Source: Deltaproteobacteria bacterium (GTDB taxonomy: Bacteria > Myxococcota > JACPTQ01). From it: DNA of 64,000 nt. The number at the start of each line of letters is the position of its first letter. Position 1 is the stretch's first letter. The translations under genes were made by a program, and so were the position numbers. The stretch spans positions 1-64,000 of the forward strand of contig JACPTQ010000048.1 of NCBI GenBank assembly GCA_016192705.1, read 5' to 3'. The notes under the pieces are model-generated. The model was not told where the DNA came from, made no database searches, and saw only the letters and a list, made by a program, of their open reading frames with translations. Below are positions 44,564 to 54,412 of this stretch, piece after piece.

Positions 44564-45871
44564 TCAAAGGGGTGCACGGTCCGAAGTCGCAAAGAATCGC
44601 GCCATCAAATCGATCATCGGCGCGACGTCACGCGCACCCGACATCTCGCGAACCGAGTGCATCGAAAGCATCGCGTTCCCGACGTCAACCGTGCGGATGC
44701 CGAGGCGCGAGGCGCTGATGGGGCCGATCGTCGTTCCGCATGCGAGGTCGGCGCGATTAACGAACTCTTGCGTCGTGACGCCCGCAGCGCGACCCAGGGC
44801 TCGAAAAAACCCGGCCGATTCGCCGTCGGTCGCGTAACGCAGATTTGAATTGGTCTTAATGACGGGACCGGCGTTCAAGCGAGGCATGTGGGCGCCGTCG
44901 TGCAAGTCGGCGTAGTTCGGATGGACGCCGTGCGCCATGTCGGCGCTCACGAGAAGGCTCTGCGATGCCGCGCGTGGCCACGCTTCGTGCGCGGCTCCAG
45001 CGAGGCGGCCTAAAATGTCGACAAGCATCGGGCTGTCGGCGCCGCGTGCCGACTGGCTTCCAACTTCTTCGTGGTCAAAGAGCGCGAGCACGGCGGTCGC
45101 GGAGGCTGCGGTTCTGTTGTCGCCGCTTGGGAGCCGCAAGAGCGCCGTGAGTCCCGCGTGGCACATCGCCAAATTGTCGAGTCGCGCCGAGAAAATGAAC
45201 TCTCCGTCGGCTCCGCCCCGCGCTGGGGGCGCCGCATCAAAAAGGGAAAGGTCCGCACCCACAATCGCGTCCCGTGAAACAGCCGCGGCACCCGCGAGCC
45301 GTTCCTCGAATGCGGCACGCGGATCGCCGTCGGCGCCCCACTCGGCAAAAATGGGCGAGAGGTGCCGGTGTCGGTTGAGAATGAGCCCCGTCTCGTTCAC
45401 TTCGCGGTTCAAGTGGATCGCAACGTTGCCAATGCGGGCAAGCGCGCCGTCGAGGCGAATGAGTCGGCTCACAAGGCGTCCGTCCCCCTCGTCAACGACC
45501 ACGCGCCCCGCGATGCCGAGGTCGCGGTCGGCCCAGCTCGCAAGAATCGGCGACCCGTACACCTCGACATCGAGTGCGATAAAACCTTCGCGCGAGCGCG
45601 CCGCGCGTGGCTTTAAGCGCAGCCCCGGCGAATCGGTGTGCGCACCCACGATATGAAAGCCCGCGTCAGCGACCGGCTTCGCGCCCAAGCTAAAGGCGAC
45701 GATCGAGCCGCCCCCGCGCTCAACAAAATGTCGCCCACGTGCCGCGACGCCCCAAGCGGCGCCTTCGTCGAGCCGCGAAAAACCAGCCGCCTCGAGCCGC
45801 CGTTGCACCTCCGCAACCGCGTGAAACGGCGTTGGGCTCGCGTTCAAAAAGGCGATGAGATCGTCGACCAT
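44564..45871 (-). CDS. apeB: M18-family aspartyl aminopeptidase
   Basis: A 435-residue cytoplasmic dinuclear zinc aminopeptidase that removes N-terminal acidic residues. Metal ligands are in VGAHTDSPGL, SARLDNLAMC, LFDHEEVGSQS, LLVSADMAHGVHPNY and MLSMHSVREMSG. Length and start (MVDDLIAFLNASPTPFHAV) match the family exactly. It converges on the phospholipase D fusion gene with 21 bp between. Confidence 0.93.
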   Translation of the reverse strand: MVDDLIAFLNASPTPFHAVAEVQRRLEAAGFSRLDEGAAWGVAARGRHFVERGGGSIVAFSLGAKPVADAGFHIVGAHTDSPGLRLKPRAARSREGFIALDVEVYGSPILASWADRDLGIAGRVVVDEGDGRLVSRLIRLDGALARIGNVAIHLNREVNETGLILNRHRHLSPIFAEWGADGDPRAAFEERLAGAAAVSRDAIVGADLSLFDAAPPARGGADGEFIFSARLDNLAMCHAGLTALLRLPSGDNRTAASATAVLALFDHEEVGSQSARGADSPMLVDILGRLAGAAHEAWPRAASQSLLVSADMAHGVHPNYADLHDGAHMPRLNAGPVIKTNSNLRYATDGESAGFFRALGRAAGVTTQEFVNRADLACGTTIGPISASRLGIRTVDVGNAMLSMHSVREMSGARDVAPMIDLMARFFATSDRAPL

Positions 45872-45937
45872 CGTTGCGCCGCGATGTTACGCAAGACAAA
45901 GCGGTTTGGATAGTCCCAATCGTTCATCTGTTTTTTT

Positions 45938-46969
45938 TTATCGATTGCGGTCGTCGCACTCGAAAGACGCATCCGTACACTTGTCACCACAAACCCGATA
46001 TTTATCTCCGCAGCGGCTCTCACACGAATAGGCGTGATTACAATCGGCTTCGCAGTCCTTTCTGTTGTTGACACAACGCGTGATGCACCGGCTGTGTACG
46101 GCATCGCAGTTGACCCGTTTCGGGCGCGCCGGCCGCGTGCTTTGCGATTCCGCCGCGCTACCCGCGTTCTTAGCTGTCGCTCGCCATCCACCCTCCGCCT
46201 TTAGGCTCGCTGCATAGCGCACGGCCGGGAAGACGTTGACGATGAGGCCACCCGGCGCGCGCTCGATCACGACGAACCCATGGCCGTACGGTTGTCGCTC
46301 GACACGAACGATTCGCGAGGGGAGTTTTCCCGTGTAATGAAATCCGCGCCCGACGACTCGAAACGGATAGAGCGTTTTCGCGCGTTCGCCCTCGAGAAAC
46401 TTGTGGAGATCCGGCGAAACTGGGATCGGCCCCTTTGCATACCCCTTCATCACGAGCGCGATTGAGCCAACGAGCTTGCCAAACTCCTCGCGTTCGCGAT
46501 CGTTCGACGGTCTTAGGCCGGTGACCCGCGCACCCGAAAAACCCGTCGTCAGAATTGCCAGGCGGAGGGAATCGTGGGACGCGCGAACGTTGTCGGCGCC
46601 GTCAGGAATATCGACCGAGAATCCAAGATACGTTTGCGGCGAATCGCCGTCCGGGGGGGCAAACGTACCCCAGCCGATTCTCGATGCGGCACACAAGGAC
46701 CGATGCGGATCGCGCGAGCTTGGCCCGCAGTCGAACGCCGCCGCGAAACGTTTCGCAAGCGCCTGCACGCCTTCGTCGGATAACAGGGCATCCGGCGTTC
46801 CGTTCTTCGTCACGGCTGGCGCCGCCGTGGAAGGTGCCGTCGTCGAAGCGGCAGCGCCCGCGCCCCGCGGGGTCGTCGGCTCGCTCGGAACCGCAGACGA
46901 TTTGCTACAAGCCGTCGCAACCAAACCGACGATCGCAATCCATGAGATTCTGAGATCCACCGTTGTCAT
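45938..46969 (-). CDS. Lipoprotein with Cys-rich C-terminus
   Basis: A 343-residue lipoprotein (IAIVGLVATACSKS). A low-complexity Ala/Thr/Pro linker runs to residue 55, a globular domain follows to about 285, and the last 60 residues hold 13 cysteines in Cys-x3-Cys-type spacing (SRCITRCVNNRKDCEADCNH and so on), likely disulfide-bonded. No family recognised. It is monocistronic, divergent from the aminotransferase. Confidence 0.7.
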   Translation of the reverse strand: MTTVDLRISWIAIVGLVATACSKSSAVPSEPTTPRGAGAAASTTAPSTAAPAVTKNGTPDALLSDEGVQALAKRFAAAFDCGPSSRDPHRSLCAASRIGWGTFAPPDGDSPQTYLGFSVDIPDGADNVRASHDSLRLAILTTGFSGARVTGLRPSNDREREEFGKLVGSIALVMKGYAKGPIPVSPDLHKFLEGERAKTLYPFRVVGRGFHYTGKLPSRIVRVERQPYGHGFVVIERAPGGLIVNVFPAVRYAASLKAEGGWRATAKNAGSAAESQSTRPARPKRVNCDAVHSRCITRCVNNRKDCEADCNHAYSCESRCGDKYRVCGDKCTDASFECDDRNR

Positions 46970-47196
46970 CTTTTTCTCCCTCTCTTTCGTTTTTCTACCT
47001 ATTGGCCGTTTGAACCTCGATGATAGATTTACCCCGATCGCCGCACCACTGACATCGCCTTACAAAGCCTTACCGGGCTTGGTGGAGAACGGCGCAAGGG
47101 AACGGTCGCGTTGATTGAAATTCGTCCACGGTATACTCATCCGCAAGTCGCCGCGCCGCGTTTATCCCGTTCGACGCGCCGACGTGAGGAGGCCCG

Positions 47197-48360
47197 ATGA
47201 TTTCGGCGAAACTTGCCCCTTTCGGCACAACGATATTTAGCGAGATGACACGCCTCGCAAACGCGCACGGCGCCATCAATCTCGCGCAGGGCTTTCCCGA
47301 TTTTGACGGGCCACCCGCGATGATCGACGCCGCCGCGCGCGCGCTTCACGACGGTCACAACCAATACACGCGGTCGATGGGCCACCCGAAACTCGTCGAG
47401 GCGATCCGTCGCTTCATCGAACGCACGTACGGCCTCGCGTACGACCCCGAAACGGAGATCGCGGTGACATCTGGCTGCACCGAAGCGATCGCGACGTCGC
47501 TCATCGGCCTCCTCAACCCCGGCGAAACGGTGCTTCTCTTTGAGCCATTTTACGACAGCTACCCCGCGAGTGTCGCCATGGCCGGGGCAACCGCACGCTA
47601 CGTCACGCTCCGTCACCCCGATTTCGCGCTCGACGAATCAGCGCTCGCGAGAGTTTGGGACGCGTCCGTTCGCGTGGTGCTCGTCAACAATCCGCACAAC
47701 CCATCGGGCAAAGTTTTCACGCGTGCCGAGCTCGAGCTCGTCGCCAACTTCGCGCGACGACACGACACCATCGTCGTCTCCGATGAGGTGTACGAAAACC
47801 TCACGTACGACGGCGCGCCGCACAACCCGATCGCATCGTTACCCGACATGCGCAAACGCACGCTCACTCTTTCCAGCGCCGGAAAAACGTTTTCGTGCAC
47901 CGGCTGGAAAGTTGGCTGGGTGACGGGGCCCGCGTCCCTCGTCGCCGCAACGCAAGCCGCTCATCAATTCACAACGTTCTGCACGCCACCCGCGTTTCAA
48001 ATCGCCGTCGCCGCCGCCCTCGACGCGGCCGATGCCGCATTCCTCGCGACCTATCGCGCCGAATACACCGCGCGACGAGATTTCTTGCTCGCCGCCTTGC
48101 AAGCGTCTGGCTTTTGTCCCATCCGCCCGCGCGGCACTTACTTCATCCTCGCCGACTACTCGGCTCTGTCTCACGATGACGATTTGACGTTCGCGCGCCG
48201 CCTCGTCACCGAAATCGGCGTCGCCGCAGTTCCGCCGTCCGTCTTCTACGCAGCCGACAAAACCGAAGGCCGCCGCCTTCTCCGATTCGCATTTTGCAAA
48301 CGTCCCGAAACGCTCGACGCCGCCGCCGAACGTCTCAACAAGCTTCGCCTAACGCAGTGA
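47197..48360 (+). CDS. PLP aminotransferase, class I/II (methionine/kynurenine type)
   Basis: A 387-residue fold-type I aminotransferase close to YbdL methionine aminotransferase and kynurenine-oxoglutarate transaminase. Family motifs are AINLAQGFPDFDGPPAMIDA, NQYTRSMGHPKLVEAIRRFI, TSGCTEAIATSL, VNNPHNPSGKVF, VVSDEVYENLTYDG, and the PLP lysine in SSAGKTFSCTGWKVGW. The exact substrate is uncertain. GAGGAGG 5 bases upstream fixes ATG 47197. Confidence 0.9.
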   Translation: MISAKLAPFGTTIFSEMTRLANAHGAINLAQGFPDFDGPPAMIDAAARALHDGHNQYTRSMGHPKLVEAIRRFIERTYGLAYDPETEIAVTSGCTEAIATSLIGLLNPGETVLLFEPFYDSYPASVAMAGATARYVTLRHPDFALDESALARVWDASVRVVLVNNPHNPSGKVFTRAELELVANFARRHDTIVVSDEVYENLTYDGAPHNPIASLPDMRKRTLTLSSAGKTFSCTGWKVGWVTGPASLVAATQAAHQFTTFCTPPAFQIAVAAALDAADAAFLATYRAEYTARRDFLLAALQASGFCPIRPRGTYFILADYSALSHDDDLTFARRLVTEIGVAAVPPSVFYAADKTEGRRLLRFAFCKRPETLDAAAERLNKLRLTQ

Positions 48361-48412
48361 ACCTTACCGTGCGCACGAATGGTCTTGGTGCATATCCCTG
48401 CGTGAGCTCAAT

Positions 48413-49339
48413 TCACGAACATTTTCCGTAGCAGCCCCATGCCGGATTCTCTGACGTGCAGTCTGTATTCGACGCACATTCTTCTGCCCGATCATAGCAC
48501 AAGCCTGTCCTCCCGCATTCCCAACAGCCCCGAGTAAGCGAGCAAACATCTGAAGCGCACTCCTCATTGTTCTTGCAAAGTTTGCCTTCCGACGCTTTCT
48601 CGAAGCAGGTCAGTTTGTCGCGATCACAGAACATTCCCTTGTTTGGGCGCAGTGGATCGGTACAACCAATAGCGATGGTGCACTCTTCACCCCTCATACT
48701 GCGGCACCTGCCCTCGTTAGCGCTGCATCTGTTGCTCATACACTGAACATCTGCGGTGCACTCAGTCATGGCGCTGCGGGAGCGTTCTGGATAGCAGGTG
48801 GGCATTGTGCGGCCATCCAACGCGGCACAGAATAGGTTGGCACCGCACGCATCGATCCCAAGGCTTGCGCAGCAGGGTTGCGATACCGTTTGTGAAGGTC
48901 CATAGGCGCACGCTCCGGCGTCGACCGGACCGCCGATAGGCACTCTTCCGCTCGTCCCGCCGTCCGAGCGATTGACGGGGCGGCCGACACAGACGCTTGG
49001 ATTCGCCAAAGTCTCTGCCAAGCGGTTGCATGGCGCCGAAAGAATCGAGGCGACGCAGTTCCCGTCGAACGAAGCGCCGTCGACAGCCCCTGCGATCGCG
49101 TCACAGCTCCCACCGGGCATCGCACGCTCGACGCCCAACGCAAACGTCGCGGCGTTCGTCGACGCGAGCGGACCGGGGTTGCACCGCGCGTAAGTATCAT
49201 AGGCCGCGGTAATAAAATCACGGCACGCCTGCGCGGGTGACACCACATTGCTCCCACAAGCGCCACCCTTCGACAGAGCCGCCACGCAGAAGAGCAGCGT
49301 GGACCACCTAGAGTCCAGTATTCGTCTTGTTTTCATCAT
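48413..49339 (-). CDS. Cys-rich lipoprotein
   Basis: A 308-residue lipoprotein (WSTLLFCVAALSKGGACG). From about residue 130 it carries many cysteines in disulfide-knot-like spacing (CSANEGRCRSMRGEECTIA, CFEKASEGKLCKNNEECASD), the style of several other surface lipoproteins in this window. No enzymatic motif. GGAG lies upstream of two adjacent ATGs. Confidence 0.7.
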   Translation of the reverse strand: MMKTRRILDSRWSTLLFCVAALSKGGACGSNVVSPAQACRDFITAAYDTYARCNPGPLASTNAATFALGVERAMPGGSCDAIAGAVDGASFDGNCVASILSAPCNRLAETLANPSVCVGRPVNRSDGGTSGRVPIGGPVDAGACAYGPSQTVSQPCCASLGIDACGANLFCAALDGRTMPTCYPERSRSAMTECTADVQCMSNRCSANEGRCRSMRGEECTIAIGCTDPLRPNKGMFCDRDKLTCFEKASEGKLCKNNEECASDVCSLTRGCWECGRTGLCYDRAEECASNTDCTSENPAWGCYGKCS

Positions 49340-49608
49340 TGTCTCCAAGTTTCTGCTACCGCGCCGAGCGGGCAACATACCTGAACTTGACGGCAGAAGT
49401 AAAGGAGATTCATCGGTTTGAAACGGTCGCTGAATTGGATCCGTCGAAGGCTGCAAGGGAAGAGGCCTCATTCATTGCGTCATTGCTCCTTTGCGCCTTG
49501 GCGATGAAATCTTCTGCGGTTGCGGAAACGGGGGCAGGCGCCATCGCGCGCGCGACCCCTTGCCCAGCAAGGATCGCCGGTGGTATTTTTGATTGGAGAC
49601 AAAAAGAG
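49340..49608. other. Gap before the PBP2-RodA gene, possible dispersed repeat
   Basis: The reading frame is open here but the translation lacks PBP2 features. The stretch CATTGCGTCATTGCTCCTTT then GCGCCTTGGCGATGAAAT (about 49472-49510) resembles a widely scattered intergenic repeat of the CTTTGCGCCTTTGCGTG type. I read it as upstream DNA, not as coding. Confidence 0.4.
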
Positions 49609-52600
49609 TTGGCGCTTTCGCGAAACGACCCTTCCCTCGACACCCTCCGGGTTCGCGCGTGGTTTTTGTACATCCCTCTGTTTGCCGCATTTGGCGTCAT
49701 CGCGTGGCGACTTCACGTGTGGCAAGTTGACGAAGGCGCGGAAAACGTTCGCCTCGCCGAGATGTCGAACACGGTGGAAGAACGCGTCGTCGCACCGCGC
49801 GGGCGCATCCTCGACCGAAAGGGCCGCGTGCTCGCCGCGAATCGCCCCGCCTACAACGTCTACGTCGTCCCCAAACTGTTGCCGCGCTCAGGCCGGCTCT
49901 GGCGCGAACTCCGCGACACGTTTCGATTGACGCCCGAACAAATCAAGGACATTCAGGCTTCGATCGAACGCTCGCTCGCCGGCGCGGGTTCGCTCTCGAC
50001 GAGAGAGCCCATCTTTCTCAAACAAGCCACGTCGCCGAGTGAAAACGCGGCCTTCGAAAACGCCGCGTTTCGCTTTGGTGAAATTGAAATCCAGCGCGGC
50101 GAAGGCGGTTCCACGCGCGCGTCGCTGAACGTCGCGCAGTTCCCCTCGCGCCGACGCGTCCTTCGCGACCTTCAAGAGATCCTCGCGCTCGAAAACGAAA
50201 AACTCGACGAGATCGAAGTCCGCATTTCGTCGCTCGCAGTCCCCGACCTGGGCGAAGCGATCCCCGTCAAACGCGACATCGACCCCAAGACGGAAATCCC
50301 GCTCCTCGAGGCCAACGCCCATCGACTGCCCGGCGTCCTCATCAAAAAGGAGCTCTTGCGGTTGTATCCGTTCGGCGAATCCGCGGCCCATATGGTCGGC
50401 TTCATGCAGGAGATGACTCCCGCGGAGTACAAAAACCACCGCAGCATCGGGTACCGCTTGGGCGACATGCTCGGCCGATTAGGAGCCGAGCGGCTTTACG
50501 AGCGCGAATTGCGCGGCCAGGACGGCGTCGAATACGTCATCGTTGATGCGCGCGGACGCCGTCGCGATGACCCGGCTGCGCGACGACTCATCACGGGAAT
50601 GCCGAACCGCGCGCCGATTCCCGGCAACGACGTTTATCTTTCGATCGACGTCGACCTGCAGCGCTCCATGGAGGAGTTTGTGCGCGGCCACCCGCGCGTG
50701 GCACTCGTCGCGCTCGACGCCAACACCGGGCAAATTCGAGGGCTCGTCTCAAAGCCGAGTTTCGACCCGAACACCGTTCTCAAAAACTGGAAGCGCCTTC
50801 TCGCGGACCCGGCGAAACCGATGAACGACCGCGTGACGCAGGAATCGTACTTCCCGGGCTCAACCTACAAAGTTGTCGCGGGAATGGGCGCCATCGAGCT
50901 CGGCAAAGTCACGCCGCACCAGTCGTTTCATTGCTCGGGCTCGCTCTACTTTGGTCGCAAATTCGAGTGCCACCGGCGCCACGGTTCGACCGATTACAAA
51001 CACGGCTACATGTTTTCGTGCGATGTTTACTTCTACAACATGGGACTGCGCGTTGGAATGGACGCCATGGCGCGGTTCGCGCGCGACCTCGGATACGGCG
51101 AACGTCCCGGGCTTGACCTCACGAAGGAAGCCGTCGGCACGGTGCCCACGATCGCGCACCACAAGCGCGTTTCGGCCGAAGGGTATGTGCGCGGCTTCGA
51201 CCTCAACACGGCGATCGGCCAGGGCGAAGTCCGCGTGACGGCGCTGCAGCAAGCGCTCGCGTACGCGGCGATATCGAACGGCGGGAAGCTCCTGAAACCG
51301 ACGCTGCTCGAAAAGATCGTCTCGGCCGATGGGGTTTCGCGGGCGGCGCCGCTTGTCGTGAAAAGAAAGATCCATGTGAGCGAGCGAACGCGTCGCTTAA
51401 CCCACGAAGCACTCACGGCGGTCATGAATACGCCCGGAGGCACGGCGTATTTTCGGCGCTCAAAGCGAATCAAGGTGGGCGGCAAAACAGGAACCGCGCA
51501 GCGGCGACACAACATCAAGGGCAAGGACTGGGAGCGGACCTACGAAGACCGCGACGACGCATGGTATGTCGCGTTCGCGCCGGCCGATAAACCAGAACTC
51601 GCGGTCGCGGTGCTTGTTGAACACGGCGGCCACGGCGGCGCAACGGCCGCGCCCATTGCCGTCAAAATCTCCGAACGTTGGTTCGAGCTTGAAGGGAAAC
51701 TCTCGCCGGTGGTCGCGAAAGCCGTGCGGAATAAGCCCCAACGCGCGGGCGACACGACGAAGCCAGGCGGAAAACCGCCGAACGGCGCGCAAGGTCCGTC
51801 AATCGCCCCGCGAAAAGGCGAGCGCCGCCCGCGCCGAACCAACCACCCGTCGCGATGCACCTCGTTCGCCCGGTGCAACGCCGTGACGCTTTTCGCCCGT
51901 CGCCATCAAGGCGTCACGCTCCGCGGTTCTTTTCGTCACGGTGCCCGCACCACCATTGAATTCGATTGGGTACTCCTCTTTACGTTCATCGCGCTCGCCC
52001 TCGTCGCGACGATCAACCTCGGCAGCTTCCCGCGCGCCGTCGCCGAAGGAAAGCACACGTCGCAACTCATTTTTTTTCTCGGCTGCTCCGCGATCGCCGG
52101 CGTTCTTGTCGTGTTCGACTACCGCCACTTCGCGCGTTTGGTCATCCCGGCCTACATCGGCAGTCTCGCGCTTCTCGTACTCCCACTTGTCGCCGGCCCC
52201 ACCATAAACGGGGCCCGCCGCTGGGTCTTTTTGGGTTCAATGTCGTTCCAGCCCTCCGAACTCTCGAAACTTGGCCTCATTCTCTTTACCGCCTGGTGGC
52301 TCGACCGCCGAAACCGCGTCGACGCGGGCCTCGGTTTTGCCGACGTCGGCGTTCTACTTGCCGCGCTCGCCCCCGCCCTCGCGCTCATCCTCAAAGAGCC
52401 CGACCTCGGGACCGCGATGATCCACGTCTTCATCGTTGCCTCGATGATGCTCTTCGCCAAAATCAACTGGAAGGTCCTTCTCGTCATCGCGGCAATCGGC
52501 GCAGGCGGCGCATATCTCGGGGTGAAACACCTGAAACCGTATCAGCGCGATCGCATCACGACGTTTCTCGACCCCGAGGCCGATCCAAAAAACAAGGGCT

Positions 52601-53022
52601 ACCAGGCGCTCCAAGCGAAATACGCCGTCGGCTCGGGGCAACTCCTCGGGAAAGAGTATCGCCAAGGAACGCAAACGCAGCTCGAGCGAATCCCCGAACA
52701 ACACACCGATTTCATCTTCACGGGGTGGGCCGAGGAGTGGGGTTTTTGGGGATCGCTTTTCCTCCTCGCGCTCCTCTTTTTTCTCATCGGATGGGGGATC
52801 ACGATCGTGCGAAACGCCCGCGATCGTTTCGGGAGTTTTCTCGCGATGGGGTGCGTCGCATTTCTGTTTTGGCACGTGGTGATCAACATCGGCATGGTGA
52901 TCGGCCTTTTGCCCGTTGTCGGTGTGCCTCTCCCCTTCATGAGCTACGGCGGCTCATCGATCTTCGCGGTCTGCCTCGCGCTTGGCGTCATGATGAACGT
53001 GTCGATCCGGAGAAATCAGTGA
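49609..53022 (+). CDS. mrdA-rodA: Natural fusion of penicillin-binding protein 2 and RodA
   Basis: One open frame of 1137 codons joins the two core enzymes of cell-wall elongation. Residues 1-690 are a class B PBP: one N-terminal helix (AWFLYIPLFAAFGVIAWRLH), the pedestal start VAPRGRILDRKGRVLAANRP, and the transpeptidase with Ser418 in PGSTYKV, SCDVYFYNMG (470-472) and KTGTAQ (Lys626). A basic, Pro-rich linker of about 90 residues follows. Residues 785-1137 are RodA: ten membrane segments, LKEPDLGTAMIH, the periplasmic loop DPEADPKNKGYQALQ, GTQTQLERIPEQHTDFIFTG and PFMSYGGSSIFA. Both parts look active. The start is uncertain: TTG 49609 has GGAG upstream; the frame is open to 49327. In most bacteria these are separate adjacent genes. 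Confidence 0.85.
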   Translation: MALSRNDPSLDTLRVRAWFLYIPLFAAFGVIAWRLHVWQVDEGAENVRLAEMSNTVEERVVAPRGRILDRKGRVLAANRPAYNVYVVPKLLPRSGRLWRELRDTFRLTPEQIKDIQASIERSLAGAGSLSTREPIFLKQATSPSENAAFENAAFRFGEIEIQRGEGGSTRASLNVAQFPSRRRVLRDLQEILALENEKLDEIEVRISSLAVPDLGEAIPVKRDIDPKTEIPLLEANAHRLPGVLIKKELLRLYPFGESAAHMVGFMQEMTPAEYKNHRSIGYRLGDMLGRLGAERLYERELRGQDGVEYVIVDARGRRRDDPAARRLITGMPNRAPIPGNDVYLSIDVDLQRSMEEFVRGHPRVALVALDANTGQIRGLVSKPSFDPNTVLKNWKRLLADPAKPMNDRVTQESYFPGSTYKVVAGMGAIELGKVTPHQSFHCSGSLYFGRKFECHRRHGSTDYKHGYMFSCDVYFYNMGLRVGMDAMARFARDLGYGERPGLDLTKEAVGTVPTIAHHKRVSAEGYVRGFDLNTAIGQGEVRVTALQQALAYAAISNGGKLLKPTLLEKIVSADGVSRAAPLVVKRKIHVSERTRRLTHEALTAVMNTPGGTAYFRRSKRIKVGGKTGTAQRRHNIKGKDWERTYEDRDDAWYVAFAPADKPELAVAVLVEHGGHGGATAAPIAVKISERWFELEGKLSPVVAKAVRNKPQRAGDTTKPGGKPPNGAQGPSIAPRKGERRPRRTNHPSRCTSFARCNAVTLFARRHQGVTLRGSFRHGARTTIEFDWVLLFTFIALALVATINLGSFPRAVAEGKHTSQLIFFLGCSAIAGVLVVFDYRHFARLVIPAYIGSLALLVLPLVAGPTINGARRWVFLGSMSFQPSELSKLGLILFTAWWLDRRNRVDAGLGFADVGVLLAALAPALALILKEPDLGTAMIHVFIVASMMLFAKINWKVLLVIAAIGAGGAYLGVKHLKPYQRDRITTFLDPEADPKNKGYQALQAKYAVGSGQLLGKEYRQGTQTQLERIPEQHTDFIFTGWAEEWGFWGSLFLLALLFFLIGWGITIVRNARDRFGSFLAMGCVAFLFWHVVINIGMVIGLLPVVGVPLPFMSYGGSSIFAVCLALGVMMNVSIRRNQ

Positions 53023-53591
53023 CGCACAGACTTGCAGAGCGTCTCCCCGCGGTGCTGCTCGTCATCGCAATCTCCGCGTGTAAGAGCGAAGGCGTCTCCA
53101 ATTGGACCGGCGAAATTAAGAAGACGACGGTCGGTGGCCCTGTAGCGATTCGGTCTGTGTTTTTCACACTGCCGTCGCTCGGCCTCGAAATCGACATGCC
53201 GGCCGATTCGAAGGCCGAAGTCATCCTGGGCGATACGGTCGCGATTCACTCGGAGGCGGCGTTTCGATGCGGCGTGCGGGTTTGGGCCGAAAAACGGGAG
53301 TTCGACCCAGACTACGCGCATCTCGTCGCGTTGGGGAAGGTCGGAAGACCCAGCGGGGGACCTGCGGAGTCGCTCTCCCACGAAAAAAACCCGAGCGGCG
53401 AATGGCGCGTCGAGTGGGTCGAAACGCTCCCCTCGACTGGCCGAAAACTGTTTCCGGGAACTTATCGACGAATCATCGACGGCAAACCATATCGGTGCGT
53501 CCGTTCAGCCTCGACAACGCCCGAAGCTGCCGACTGCGCAGCTCGCGCCTGCATGAGCTTGCGAAAACCGTCTGCGCCACCAACCCGTTAG
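53019..53591 (+). CDS. Lipoprotein coupled to the PBP2-RodA gene
   Basis: A 190-residue lipoprotein (LPAVLLVIAISACKSEG). The mature domain is beta-rich with a few cysteines near the end. Its GTG overlaps the stop of the fusion gene (GTGA), with GGAGA upstream, so it is made together with PBP2-RodA. Role unknown; coupling suggests an envelope or elongation function. Confidence 0.7.
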   Translation: MTHRLAERLPAVLLVIAISACKSEGVSNWTGEIKKTTVGGPVAIRSVFFTLPSLGLEIDMPADSKAEVILGDTVAIHSEAAFRCGVRVWAEKREFDPDYAHLVALGKVGRPSGGPAESLSHEKNPSGEWRVEWVETLPSTGRKLFPGTYRRIIDGKPYRCVRSASTTPEAADCAARACMSLRKPSAPPTR

Positions 53592-53986
53592 CTTGGCCCG
53601 TTATGGGCTGGCTGACGATCGAACCCGTGTCACCCGAATCACGATTCTCTTGCGTTTGGACGGGTCGAGCACGATCCGAGGCCGCGTACCAGGCTTTAGC
53701 GAAAACCTCGACGTCGTGTTTGGCTCACGGGCGTCGTCGCTCCGTCCCCCTTGCACTTCGAGCCAAACCTTCAATCGGTCTCTCTTATTTTCGGCAAGAG
53801 CCATTTTTTTCAACTGATTCATCCGGCCTTTCTTCCTGTTTCGTCGGTCCGGGCCGAAGCCGACCCACCGGTTTGTGACCATACATTACAATATATATGG
53901 TGTCAAAAAATGGGTATGTTTGGCGCGTGAATAATCTCAGGGAACGCGCCGTCTAACGATCGGTGGTGAATACCGGAGGGATCTTC
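53592..53986. other. 395-bp gap, no gene seen
   Basis: No convincing gene. A minus-strand frame (53601-53882) is basic and has no SD. An AT-rich patch, TACAATATATATGG at 53887-53900, may be the promoter of the next gene, with TTGTGA at 53873-53878. Confidence 0.4.
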
Positions 53987-54412
53987 ATGAACATCAAACC
54001 GTTAACTTTGCCGTTGATCGTGCTCGCGCTCGCGACTGTCCCAGGTCTCGCGTCCGCAGCGTCCGACATCGACTGCACCAACAAAATCAACCCGAACACG
54101 ATGACCCAGCGCGACTGCATGGCGACTGGCTGGGGCACGAATGCGTGCAAATTCCTTCTGGAGCGTCGAGCCAAGGGCGCGCGCTACCGCACGCTCAACG
54201 ACATCGTTAACATGGTTCGGCTTAAATACGGGAACGACGAGAGCAAATGCGTCAAGCGGCGCGGCGAGAGTTTTAAGACGTGGATTTGGCCGAAGGCCGC
54301 GTGTGAAATGACGAAGAAATCTGAGCGCTGCGACAAGAAATCGGGAAACATGTGTCCGAGACGAGTCGAAGCGGGCGGCGATTTCTCAACCTGCTCCGAA
54401 AACCCGATGTAG
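53987..54412 (+). CDS. Small exported Cys-containing protein
   Basis: A 141-residue protein with a signal peptide (LPLIVLALATVPGLASAA). The mature protein has 9 cysteines and is rich in Lys/Arg. I do not know the family. GGAGGG stands 5 bases before ATG 53987. Its stop touches the stop of icd on the other strand. Confidence 0.65.
   Translation: MNIKPLTLPLIVLALATVPGLASAASDIDCTNKINPNTMTQRDCMATGWGTNACKFLLERRAKGARYRTLNDIVNMVRLKYGNDESKCVKRRGESFKTWIWPKAACEMTKKSERCDKKSGNMCPRRVEAGGDFSTCSENPM

Noticed and set aside
51966-53018. A separate protein in another frame over the RodA region
   Set aside because: Its translation is Arg/Pro-rich noise opposite conserved RodA motifs; only the part from GTG 53019 is a real lipoprotein.
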